Source of the DNA: Echinostoma caproni
Lineage: Eukaryota; Platyhelminthes; Trematoda; Plagiorchiida; Echinostomatidae
Assembly (NCBI GenBank): GCA_900618425.1
Contig: UZAN01040249.1
Location: forward strand, 6,653-22,141
Reading direction: 5' to 3'
Length of the DNA stretch: 15,489 nucleotides
Numbering within the stretch: position 1 is the first letter of the stretch; every line of letters begins with the position of its first letter. Positions 1-8,409 of this stretch are shown in pieces. The notes under the pieces were generated by a model. The model was not told the origin of the DNA, ran no database searches, and worked only from the letters and a program-made list of their open reading frames with translations. Both the position numbers and the translations under genes were made by a program.

Positions 1-458
1 CTACGTGCATGGTGACCTTTTTTACAAACAGGACGCGGACTCACTCTAACTACCCAGAAGAAATCTTGGAAACTACTAAGATCCGGGACCATTAGGCTTA
101 GCCTCGCACCCGTGTAATACTTGATGACTTGAAGACTCAAGACTACGTGGGTTGGAAGGAATAAAATTAATCTATGCAATACAACGGGTACTGCCGAAAC
201 CTTCATCGTCAATGCTGACTCTAACCATACCCAAGTTCACAGCAAAACATTTCTAAAGCCCGGCCTGAGAACTACTCTGCGCGCGTGGTTTTTTACCTTC
301 CGAGAAGAGACAGTCAGAGCTCCCAGTAAGTGGGTCTCCAAACTTCGTCCTGACCGTCAGTTGGGTTTTTGTACTCACACCTAATGAAAGAAAATATTTG
401 ATTCAGATAAATTTTGAATTATACCGGAGCTCGTAATTTGTCATTTAACTTTTCACCT
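1..458. other. Non-coding flank left of LINE copy 1
   Basis: No reading frame of useful length and no recognised protein. The first 201 bases contain the reverse-oriented copy of a short dispersed repeat whose other copy lies near 4909-5050 (entered separately). The remainder, about 202-458, shows no structure I can name; it is the sequence next to the 3' end of LINE copy 1 and so probably belongs to the insertion target. Confidence 0.5.
69..201 (-). repeat. Short dispersed repeat, copy B (minus orientation)
   Basis: The reverse complement of this stretch aligns with 4909-5050 on the plus strand. The best block is 69-112 against 4996-5041, including 14 identical bases (AATGGTCCCGGATC in minus reading, positions 80-93). 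Weaker similarity extends to the GGTTTCG at 195-201 and includes the TTGTA and TTCATTCC-like words in the same order. The copies are roughly 60-80 percent alike by eye. There is no coding capacity. A SINE-like or MITE-like family, or the ends of one larger inverted structure, are all possible. Confidence 0.55.
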
Positions 459-482
459 TCAGTTCAATTCAGTTCAGTTTTC
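459..482 (-). repeat. Imperfect (CTGAA)4 tandem repeat, probable 3' tail of LINE copy 1
   Basis: In minus reading the sequence runs as CTGAA CTGAA TTGAA CTGAA with A-rich borders. It lies after the RT C-terminal motifs and the 3' untranslated stretch, where CR1-group elements often end in a short tandem repeat instead of poly(A). The 5-base period is seen directly; its role as the terminus is inferred. Confidence 0.55.
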
Positions 483-755
483 ACAGGATGAACATGGCTC
501 TTGCCAATCGAGCGTCCAGTTCGTTGTGTTGTCGGTGGATGGGAGTAGTTTCCAACACTGCGTACAGTTGATCAGGTGTTTGTGATCCTCTCAATTTAGC
601 TCCGTTGCCAGAACGTTGACTCTTTGGGGGTATGCTGAAATAGAGGAAAGCAAGCAAGGATATCTCGTCACCTCATTGGTTAGACACCTCAAGGACAAGT
701 AGAATTTATTCCTTATGTTCTCACTCTAAATACTAACTTCGGGGAACCTTACCGA
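483..755 (-). other. Probable 3' untranslated region of LINE copy 1
   Basis: This stretch follows the last recognisable residues of the RT C-terminal tail (a Trp codon at 756-758) and ends at the CTGAA repeat. No frame is clearly conserved through it. The length of about 270 bases suits a CR1-like 3' untranslated region. Confidence 0.45.
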
Positions 756-2547
756 CCAACATGCGTCCAGGGCCACCTTGGAGGCGGTAACATTGGTGCA
801 ATTGACCACTTCTGTAGGTTATCTGTTTCACATAGTTATGACCCTGTGTGCGGAGACGTTTGCCCTTACATCCAACCTGGCGTGATTCTGCTGAAGTTTA
901 TAGCCATGACCTCTCGTGTTCTGAGCACGAGAAATCATAGACAAGTTGTCTAGCTTGAATCCCGATAGATCTCTTACAATTTAAAAAGTCTTTATCAGAT
1001 CTCCCATCACTCTTCTATGCTCCAGCGAAAAGAGATCAAGATCTCTTAACCGCTGCTCATAGCTCTTTCCCTTTTGCCCAGCTACCATTCGGGTAGCTAG
1101 GCGTTACACTCTTTCCTTTAATACGGTGTCCATGCCTGCACACAATATTCCATGTGTGGGCGAACAATCAATTTATACAGGGGGAGAAACACCTCAGGCC
1201 GTCTGCATGTTACTGTAGCCCACAGCCTGAACAGCTGTCCCCTAGCCTGATTTGCAGCCCTGGAGCACTGGGTTGATGGTTTAAAATCCTGGGTCATAAG
1301 AACACCTAGATCCCTCATCTGCGGGGCCTGCTGCATGGAAGCACCATTAATCGAGTATACCTCACCTCTCGTTGCTAAGAACCTACACTTGTTTAGATTC
1401 AAGGGTAGGTCCCACTTGATCGACCATCGATGGACTACGTTTGGGTCCCTTTTCAGGTTTAACCTCGTCAGTTTGACATCCGCAGTAAGCATGAAGCACC
1501 GATTTTGAAGATCCTGTGCCAGATCATTGATGAATATGAGAAAAAGTAGGGGGCCTAGCACTGAGCCCTGGGGATGTAGTCACCCACCTTGACCCGGAAG
1601 GTGCGGTTGTTCAAAAAGGCTACAATCCAGTCCCTTGCTCTACCTGTTATGCCTAGTCTCCGAACCTTGAAGTCCAACAATCTATGGCTGACAGAGTCAA
1701 ATGCTTTACTGAAGTCTAAGTAACAGACTTCTACATTTTTCTCCTCATCTATACGTTGGGTGACTTCGTCTAGGAATACAAGGTGGTTCGTTAGACATGA
1801 TTTCCGTTGCACAAAGCCATGTTTTGTCGGTGACAGGAGTTGATTGCTAGTCAGATGTAGGCAAATCTGCCTTCTGATTAGTCGCTCCAGGCACTTACAC
1901 AACACTGAGGTTAGGCTAACGGGTCTGTAGTTTTCTCCTTTATATTTCATTCCAGTCTTGTGCAGTGCTACTACGGTAGCTGTACGCCAGTCTTGGGGTA
2001 GCGTGGCAGCTTGCACTGATTCCCTAAACATTACAGTCAGCGGCCCGGCTAGCACCCCGGCCGGCGGCTGCACTGTGGCTTGATAGATTCCATCCGGACC
2101 TGCTGACTTGTGCTTGTTCAGCGTCTGGAGTTCTCGATGTACATCTGGTTTACAAATGACAATCGCGGCAAACTCTAACGTATCAGCTGATCCTGTTAAA
2201 CCCGGGTTATCATAGTCGATTGGGGTCCTATACACGCTCTTGAAGAACTTAAGTAGGGTTTCCGCTTTATCGCGGTTACACTTATCTATGCCTTCATTGG
2301 ACAAACCTGGTGCTCCTACACTTTACCGTGTGCGTGCGTTAGCTTGCACGTACGCATAGAAGCTTTTGGGATTGTTTTTGACGCCTCGTGCTAAGTTAAA
2401 CTCGCATTCATATTTGGCACGGCTTTGGAGGTCTTGGCATCTGTTTTGCGCTCGCTTGTGGTCACTCCAGGCTTGTTGAGTGCCGTACAGCTTCAAGCGT
2501 GTCCAGCATTTTCTGCGAATTTTCCGCGCCCTCTCTATCCGAGATTT
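756..2547 (-). pseudogene. Reverse transcriptase and C-terminal part of ORF2, LINE copy 1 (broken)
   Basis: The linker (from 2547) has basic residues including IRRKCW. RT motifs in the 1555-2304 frame are KSAGPDGI, YRPVSLTSV, HGFVQRKSC and YLDFSKAFDSVSH, the last supplying the first catalytic Asp. The VPQG region is cut by a -1 frame change at the C-run 1570-1573; the protein resumes at 1561 with VLGPLLFLIFINDL. The second catalytic box, normally FADD, reads LTADVKL and has lost one Asp. Lower down are DLGVLMT and MEYCVQAW. After another shift near 1118 a third frame carries [35 protein letters not shown] and PTEVVNCTNV. In-frame stops lie at 2323, 1104, 981, 828 and 819. Catalytically dead on sequence grounds. 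Confidence 0.9.
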
Positions 2548-2672
2548 TCACCATACTGGTCGATGTCTGGTTCGTCCTTTCATCAGTAGAGCAAACCTTT
2601 CTGTTAGGTTAGGTAACTACGTCCCATCTATCTTGCACGGTACACTCCTGGGACGTCCGGTACCAGTTGGTG

Positions 2673-3520
2673 TTATTTGCAGCCTGGGACGTTTATGCGC
2701 CCATAGAGCCGGATGAGGGTGGGTCTGTGTCTACGATAGCTAACCGTTAGTCTGAAGCGAAGAACTTCGTGGTCACTTTTGTCCAGTGGTTCTTCCATGT
2801 TTAAACTAGTTATGTCCGAGCTGCACCTTGTGATAATTAAGTCAAGCAGCGAGGGACGCTGTTGTCCCCGCTATCTCGTTGCTTTTGTAACATGTGGTGA
2901 GAGGGCTCGTTCCTGTAGCCACTTCAACAGCCGTTCCCCTTGAGACCCTGTAGTCGTGGATCCATGTGCCCAGAATATCTCCGGGAAGTTGAAGTCACCG
3001 ATCACGAGAAACCCTTTTATAAATATCCAGAGTTTCTTGCATAACCAGCAAAAGCTTTCCATCATCACGAAGAGTCGCAAAAGGGGCACGGTAGACTCCT
3101 AGTATATCTATCTGCCTTCTTCCCAATTGGACACAGGATCCTACTGCTTGGATGTTGGCTTAGCTAAGACCAACTGTGTTTCCCACTGGCTGAGTGATGA
3201 CTTAAATAGTATAAGAACACCGCGCCTTGTCTGCCGTCTACTCTATGCTGCCGGTAACTAGTATAGCCCCCTGGGTCGGCTATAACTTGCATTTCCCGCA
3301 ACCAGGATTCCGTAATAACGATGATTTCGGATCCCTGGTAGCGTACTGCAATCTCGCCCCTTTTACCTCGGACGATACAAGCGTTTGTATACCAGATTGC
3401 AATACTATCCGCTAGTAGCTGTTTCGACTGCGGCCCTTTTATACTCTTGGATTCCTCGGGCGCAATACCCGATGGATAACCCCGGTTTTGCTGTTGTGTA
3501 AGAGCCGAAGGCAGGCTCCG
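2673..3520 (-). pseudogene. AP-type endonuclease domain of ORF2, LINE copy 1 (broken)
   Basis: The endonuclease-exonuclease-phosphatase domain that nicks target DNA is split over three frames. The first (3520 to about 3170) has IWYTNA, the ITESWL box with the catalytic Glu, and GYTSYR. The second (from 3132) has ILGVYRAP. The third (from 3089) has VIGDFNFPEIFW, then a TAG at 2871-2873, then RPSLLDLIIT and the terminal KSDHEVLRF with the catalytic Asp-His pair. It ends at a TAA at 2673-2675. Two +1 frame changes occur within the domain and another change lies between it and the RT linker. All main motifs are recognisable in the expected order, so identification is firm even though the gene is dead. 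Confidence 0.88.
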
Positions 3521-3555
3521 CTATCCAAGACATGCCGCCTTTAGATCTACCCAGT

Positions 3556-3861
3556 CTACTGATAAGGTACGCCCACGGCGTGACTTTCTTTGAGGAACTC
3601 TAGGTCCTCGCGTCCGGGACTGGAAATTGTGCCCAATATTGGCCGGCTTTTCGGTATGTTCGCTACTAATGTTACCCAGCTGCGGTCCTCCGATAACTTT
3701 TCGCGTGAAAAGGTTCCCTGCGCTCCGTTCCTGCGATTATCTTGCTCTGAAGAGACGGATTTCCGTGCTACAGTTTTTAGTTTCTTAGCTGCTGCGGGGC
3801 TGAAAGCGGTGGTGGTTAAGTGGCTAGATGGTTGCTGATATTCGTCAGAGCCTGTCACCAA
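3556..3861 (-). pseudogene. Unrecognised open frame upstream of LINE copy 1 endonuclease
   Basis: A 101-codon open frame, polar and rich in Lys, Arg and Ser (for example AAAKKLKTVARKS near residues 24-36), sits on the same strand just upstream of the endonuclease. Its position and basic character would suit the end of ORF1 or the N-terminal linker of ORF2. I cannot match it to a specific family. It is not in the frame of the endonuclease start, and a stop separates them. It could also be a chance frame, since this stretch is also open on the plus strand (3590-3838). Confidence 0.25.
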
Positions 3862-4900
3862 TGTTTACTCACTTCCGTTTTGAATATTCGTGCCAAATGG
3901 AAACAGAACCAAAGATTGCGTTTATTGAAAACGATTTATTCTGAGATCTTCAGAAAGGTTGAAAGTATATTTAGCTAGGCCCAGGCTGATATTTAAGCAA
4001 CGGCAGCGGAAACCTGAAAGCAGATCTGAGCAATGCAGCGAAAGTGTGCGATACAGAGCTCACCGTGGGGAATTGTGTCGGTGCACGCATTTCGAGTTCA
4101 TTAAAAGAGCGCTAATAGTTAACGTAAAACGTAATCCCTGAAATGTCCAAGTTGCTTTATCCAATAGAGAAACTTTCTTCAGGGGGTAGTGTAGTAATCA
4201 GAATGGTATTGAATTTAGGCATACGAGAATCCGTACTGTACTGCTCAGAACGGAATTGGCTCCAACCCAAACTGCGGACACCAATGAAATACACGAGGAA
4301 TTGATAGCAGCAAATGCTTATGTTTATTGATAGAATTAGAGCACGTTTTATAGAGGGAAATATCTCATATGATTGGTTGAAGGGCCGTCGTCCAATTACG
4401 TAACCGTTTGCGCCGACGCATTATATGTACTAACTCGGGTGTCACTTTCCCCAGTGTATCATTGGTCGAGCTTCCTGAACGGTGATTGGATGACATGAAA
4501 CTGTACCCATTTGTGCATGGATTGCGGTCACGGAAGTCTGGATCACCACACATAGCTATCATCAACTAATGACGATGAATGCTAAATCTCGACGATACAC
4601 TTGAATGTGTCCGGTGGATAAGGGTCCTTAAAAGAAGGGGGGAAAATATGATGGTAGTTTAGCTAACTGATCGATAAGCTTAGTCGCTACTTGATTTCTG
4701 AACCTTCATGGTTCTGATAAATATTCCATGGTTATGTACCTTGCCTTGATAGTCCTCACTTATACAGGACTGGTTAGAAACTGAACGTATCCTACTGTTA
4801 GTCATCAGCGTAGGGTGAAATTACTTCTGGTACGTGATTTGACGATCATGTCCAGCTTGAATGGATCTATCAAGAAACTCAGAGAAAAACAAGAGGTAAG
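3862..4900. other. Unassigned DNA between LINE copy 1 and the dispersed repeat
   Basis: Only short frames are present, the longest being about 66 codons on the minus strand at 4365-4565 and 60 on the plus strand at 3959-4141. Neither resembles a family I know. This stretch could contain the 5' part of LINE copy 1 (ORF1 or leader) decayed beyond recognition, or older host DNA. Confidence 0.4.
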
Positions 4901-4908
4901 AGGAGAAA

Positions 4909-5050
4909 ACTGTGGTTTCGAAACTCGGTTGTAGAACCGCTACAGTGGTTTTCTTCATTCCTACACTTGAAGTCTTGAAGTCTTGAAGTGACTCTCGGGT
5001 TCGAGGCTGGCGCTCAATGGTCCCGGATCCTTGATGGTTTCTTGTGTTCT
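4909..5050 (+). repeat. Short dispersed repeat, copy A (plus orientation)
   Basis: Aligns with the reverse complement of 69-201. The core 4996-5041 contains GGTTCGAGGC and AATGGTCCCGGATC. The word GGTTCGA recalls a tRNA B-box or T-arm, but the spacing and partner box for a tRNA-derived SINE could not be shown. The stretch includes the perfect CTTGAAGT triplication entered separately. No coding capacity. Confidence 0.55.
4966..4989 (+). repeat. Three perfect tandem copies of CTTGAAGT
   Basis: An 8-base unit is repeated exactly three times inside dispersed repeat copy A. The matching place in copy B (about 118-145) has related but degenerate words, so the triplication looks like a local expansion in this copy. 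Confidence 0.85.
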
Positions 5051-5230
5051 GTTCTTGGAAGATGCAACTGGAAAATCAGAGAAAACTGGAGGGGCAATAT
5101 ATCTTGCCCGGGGGCTATTCTGGCATCAATAAATAGTAAACGTAGCAATGAGCTATAGTAAATGGGCAGGCACAGAATAGCTAAGAAGGGCTACGGTAAA
5201 ATAAATAATAAAAAGCAAAACAATTAAATG
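5051..5230. other. Non-coding stretch beyond the 3' end of LINE copy 2
   Basis: AT-rich DNA with no frame of interest. It abuts the T-rich tract that marks the 3' end of LINE copy 2, so the insertion target should lie near its right edge. I could not find a convincing duplicate of this edge upstream of the element. Confidence 0.4.
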
Positions 5231-5264
5231 TTTTTTTGTTTCTTTTTTTTCTTTTTTTGTTTTT
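5231..5264 (-). repeat. A-rich 3' tail of LINE copy 2 (T-rich on the plus strand)
   Basis: A run of T interrupted by single G or C bases on the plus strand lies 32 bases past the ORF2 stop at 5297-5299. In minus reading it is an A-rich tract in the position of a LINE poly(A) tail. The interruptions suggest age or an A-rich simple repeat. Confidence 0.7.
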
Positions 5265-5269
5265 GAGTA

Positions 5270-5281
5270 CATATATATATC
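5270..5281. repeat. (AT)n microsatellite
   Basis: A short alternating AT tract lies between the ORF2 stop and the A-rich tail of LINE copy 2, within its short 3' untranslated region. Confidence 0.8.
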
Positions 5282-5296
5282 TTTTTATAGGAGGAC

Positions 5297-6166
5297 TCAG
5301 GAGGAGGCAACTAGACCTAGATAATTATCAAGTCTAGACTTGAATGACGCTTTCCTTGTTGAAGAGACTATCTCTTCTGGCAGTGCGTTCCACTGCGAAA
5401 TTGTCCTGAATGTAAAGAAGGATGTGCGAAGTGTGGTACGGGGTTGAGGTTTGTATAGCTTTTTGCTATTGCCCCGTGTTCCACCCGTGGGGACTAAAGT
5501 GAAGAACTTATCTACTAGGCCCGAGGAGAACAGGTGGTGTAGAAGAAATTAGTCACTCCTAATTCGCCTGATTTCCAGAGAATACTGATTAAGCTCCACT
5601 AGACGTTCGGGATAGGGAAGAGGTTGCATTCCAACCACCGCTTTAGTTTCCGCTCTTTGAACTCGTTCAAGAGCATCACGATCACGGATCAGGCCGGAAT
5701 GAACAACTTGACTGCCATATTCTAGGAGGGGTCTGATTTATGTGCCATAAATAAGTTTAAAGTCTTTCTTGGTGATATGGGGGAAAGACCTTCGAAAGAG
5801 GTGAAGGACACGGAAGACAGATTTGCTAGCTAACTGGTTATGATATGAAAAATAGAGATTACTATTTAACCAGATGCCAAGGACCTTGTGCAGGTTGGTA
5901 TGCTGAAGAGGTTGCGTACCACTTATATGAAACGAAGCAGGAGGGGAGTTCCCAAGAGTCATTCTTACACACTCGTCATCATTGATAGGCAGATTCCATT
6001 CAACGGACCAGTGTTTAACAGCATCGATAGATGCCTGGAGCGTGTGCGTATCAGTGCTCCAGATCGTGACATCATCTGCGTACATAGTTACGTTCGTAGG
6101 CAATGCGTTGGATTCATCATTAATATAGATAAGGAAGAAAAGAGGGCCAAGAACAGATCCATGGGG
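5297..6166 (-). pseudogene. Reverse transcriptase second half and C-terminal tail of ORF2, LINE copy 2
   Basis: This frame continues the RT after the -1 shift at 6163-6166. It begins with GSVLGPLFFLIYINDE and carries the catalytic MYADDVTIW box with both Asp residues (codons around 6070-6085). HKVLGIWLNSNLYF (thumb region) follows. After a TAA at 5738-5740, where a Tyr-like position is expected, the frame goes on with IRPLLEYGSQVVHSG, then RVQRAETKAVVGMQ and LNQYSLEIRRIRSD. A second TAA lies at 5549-5551. The end has QWNALPEEIVSS and FKSRLDNYL, the conserved C-terminal motif of CR1/L2/Jockey ORF2, then a TGA at 5297-5299. The conserved motifs remain, but the stops prevent a full protein. Confidence 0.88.
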
Positions 6167-7281
6167 ACTCCGATTGTAATAATACTTGGTTCGGATACTG
6201 TACCGTTAACCCTTACCCTAAAAGTGCAATGAGAGAGAAAGCTGCTAATAAGTGATAGAAGAGNNCACACCCCCAGCTTGTGCATGAGTGGGACGTGTGG
6301 GACCTTGTCGAAGGCGTTGGCGAAATCTATGTATACGGCGTACGAGATTTGGCCTTCATCATAAGCCTTAATTAAACTATTCATGACAGTCAGCATACTG
6401 GTGATGCAAGATCTGCCTGGCAGAAATCCACGCTGCAAGGTAGAGAGTAAATTATTTGCGCAGAGTTGCTTCAAGATGGCCTCTTTCAGCATGCGCTCTA
6501 GAATTTTCCTAGGGACACTAGTCAGGGAGATAGGACGGTAGAGTACTGGAAGGAATCTGCTACCTTTCTTGTAGATGGGGGAAAGAAGTGCGGCTTTCCA
6601 GCGAGAAGGGAATATTCCCTCTTCCATACACCGTTGGAAGAGTCGGGTGTATGAGCCAGCTGAGATATCCGCCGATTCCTTAAGAATTCTAAGGTGGACT
6701 TTGTCAGGCCCCATAGAGGAGTAAGGGTTGAGGTTTCGTAATTTTTTCTCTACGTCTAACAGTGAAAAGGTGACGCAGCTAAGCGTAGAGTTTAGTGGAA
6801 AGGGTTGTAGTATCGGGTGGGTAGTGATGAGAGCGGAACTGAAGATGATCTGGTAGTGCTTTTTAAATTCATCCGCAATCAGTGAAGGGGCAGTTACTTC
6901 TGCCCCGTCTGGTAACTTGAGAGCAAGAGAGGGGTTAGCTATACCTCGCAGTCGACGGATATGCTTGTAAAGGAACGGTCTGTTCTTCTGAGCCCGTTCA
7001 AGTATAGCTCTTTTAGTACGCAGTTTGTACTCTCTAATATATGAGCGGCTGATGTTCCTGAGACTTTTAAAGGCTAGTCCATCAGCTTCGAGTCCCGTCT
7101 GCTTGTATCTTGCAAACAGTCTAGACCGCTCGTCTAAAAGCCTGCGGATGGGCCGAGGGAGAGGTGCATCAGAATTAAGGCGTGCGAGAACACGGGGGAC
7201 GAATCGCTCGTCAGCTGAAGTGATTCGTTCGATATGTTCTGCAAGATTCTCTACGGGCAGGTCCAGGGGAAGGTCTTGAAA
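6088..7281 (-). pseudogene. Linker and reverse transcriptase first half of ORF2, LINE copy 2
   Basis: This runs in the same frame as the endonuclease; only the TAG at 7282-7284 separates them. The linker is basic, with RPIRRLLDERSRLFARYK and FLYKHIRRLRGIAN, then ADEFKKHYQIIFSS. RT motifs follow: PYSSMGPDKV, LLSPIYKKG, YRPISLTSV, RGFLPGRSC and AVYIDFANAFDKVPH with the first catalytic Asp. Two unknown bases at 6264-6265 leave two residues undetermined just after the HKLGV motif. The frame loses the VPQG box at 6163-6166, where the text reads VPMD and then runs on out of frame to a stop at 6088. On the family pattern this is the polymerase that copies element RNA at the nicked target. Confidence 0.88.
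6264..6265. other. Two unknown bases (NN)
   Basis: The only ambiguous bases in the window, inside the RT of LINE copy 2. Reading frame is the same on both sides, so the number of unknown bases is consistent with an intact frame. They show that the assembly was uncertain within this repeat. Confidence 0.99.
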
Positions 7282-8409
7282 CTATGCTCTAAGAAACTCC
7301 CGTAAGTAGTCGAAGTTGGTACGCTTGAACGATCTGACCATTTGTTGAAATTCCATTCTAGTTTTCCAGTCTATAATGTAGTCAAATAGCAGAACTACGT
7401 GATCACTCCTGCCGAGAGGTGGAAGGTGATTTACCACCTCGATCTGATTGTCATCATTCGTTAAAATAAGATCTAGCAATGAAGGAGCCTGACCTAGGTG
7501 GAACCTCGTAGGTTGGTCTACGTGTTGAGTCCAGGAGTTTTCTAGTACTAGATCAATAAGGGAACGCCCAAAAGAAAGATCAGAAGAGTATGCTCTGAGC
7601 CAGTCAAGACCCGGGGCATTAAAATCACCAGTAATTAGAAGGTGGGTGCAATGATGAGTGCTACCTATTGACCTTAATTGGTCAATGAGTAGTTGGCTTT
7701 CGATGGGAGGATTCTGGGGAGGACGATATACGACTCCAAGTAGGAGTGTGGCTAATCCTGAGAGTTTGAGTTTAACCCATAAGGTATCTATTGGGCCTAT
7801 AGGGCCGACAGGAATAAGAAGGGGAGGAGGAAGGGAGCAACTAAGGTAAGCTATGACACCACCTGCTCTGCCCCGAGCTGAGTCCGAACTTAACCATGTA
7901 AAGCCGGGAATGGAGATTTCCTCTTCTAGGACATTATCGTAAAGCCAGGTCTCGGTGAGGGTGATGACATGGGGGCGTTGCTCCGAGGTAAGTTGCTTTA
8001 GTTCGAGAACTTTGTTTGGGAGACTAAGACAGTTGCTAGAAATGCATTTAAGAATGCGTCCATCAAAGTCCTTGAGTCCGTTAGGGAGAAAGGCGGGATC
8101 GGTTGAGCAGTCGGAGGCGATATTAGAGGTTGTCGACGTACGGTTTGAGCGTACGTTGGTCGGGGGGCTGTCTTGGAAGGGTATCTCACCATCGGTGAGA
8201 TTTTCTTTATCAGCCTCTCTGGCGGGCGACCTATCGCTCCCTTCGTCCGAAAAATTTCTCTGTTGTTGCCGTTCTCGAGCTGGGATGGTACGCCGCAGGA
8301 ACAACCATTCGCTGAGTGAAGCGTTGGTCCTATATTGGCCACCGGCAACTTTCGTAGTGTGTCCAGGCGCACCTGAATAATGCTGGGAGGCTCCCCGAGT
8401 AGCCCTCTT
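7282..8409 (-). pseudogene. AP-type endonuclease of ORF2, LINE copy 2
   Basis: The frame is open from 8409 (after a TAG at 8410-8412) to a TAG at 7282-7284 and continues in the same frame into the RT. Counting from 8304, the endonuclease begins near residue 85 with ILKCISSNCLSL (Asn 91), then LTETWL (Glu 118), LLGVVYRPP (about 188-196), LLITGDFNAPGLDW (Asp 227, Asn 229), PSLLDLILTND (about 274-284) and GRSDHVVLL (Asp 301, His 302). These are the ordered catalytic motifs of the endonuclease-exonuclease-phosphatase fold and none appears lost. No AUG occurs in frame until about residue 317, past the active site. The first 412 bases overlap ORF1 in the -1 frame. The linker before the domain is acidic and polar with no clear fold. 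Confidence 0.88.

Larger units (their letters stand above)
459..3520 (-). mobile_element. LINE copy 1, CR1-like non-LTR retrotransposon, heavily decayed
   Basis: Reading the minus strand from 3520 down, the order is AP-type endonuclease, linker, reverse transcriptase, conserved C-terminal tail, about 270 bases of 3' untranslated sequence, and a short CTGAA-type repeat. That order is the ORF2 layout of CR1/L2/Jockey-group LINEs, which nick target DNA with the endonuclease and reverse transcribe their RNA at the nick. The copy has at least five frame changes and in-frame stops at 2871-2873, 2323-2325, 1104-1106, 981-983, 828-830 and 819-821, so it cannot act autonomously. No ORF1 is clearly recognisable upstream; the frame at 3556-3861 may be a remnant. 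Both ends are approximate and no target-site duplication was identified. Confidence 0.85.

Noticed and set aside
4999..5006. GGTTCGAG, like the T-arm or B-box of a tRNA, in dispersed repeat copy A
   Set aside because: No cloverleaf or A-box at the right distance could be found, so no tRNA is called.
5329..5342. Perfect 14-base palindrome CAAGTCTAGACTTG
   Set aside because: It falls within the conserved C-terminal codons of ORF2 (FKSRLDNYL), which explains the sequence without a binding site.
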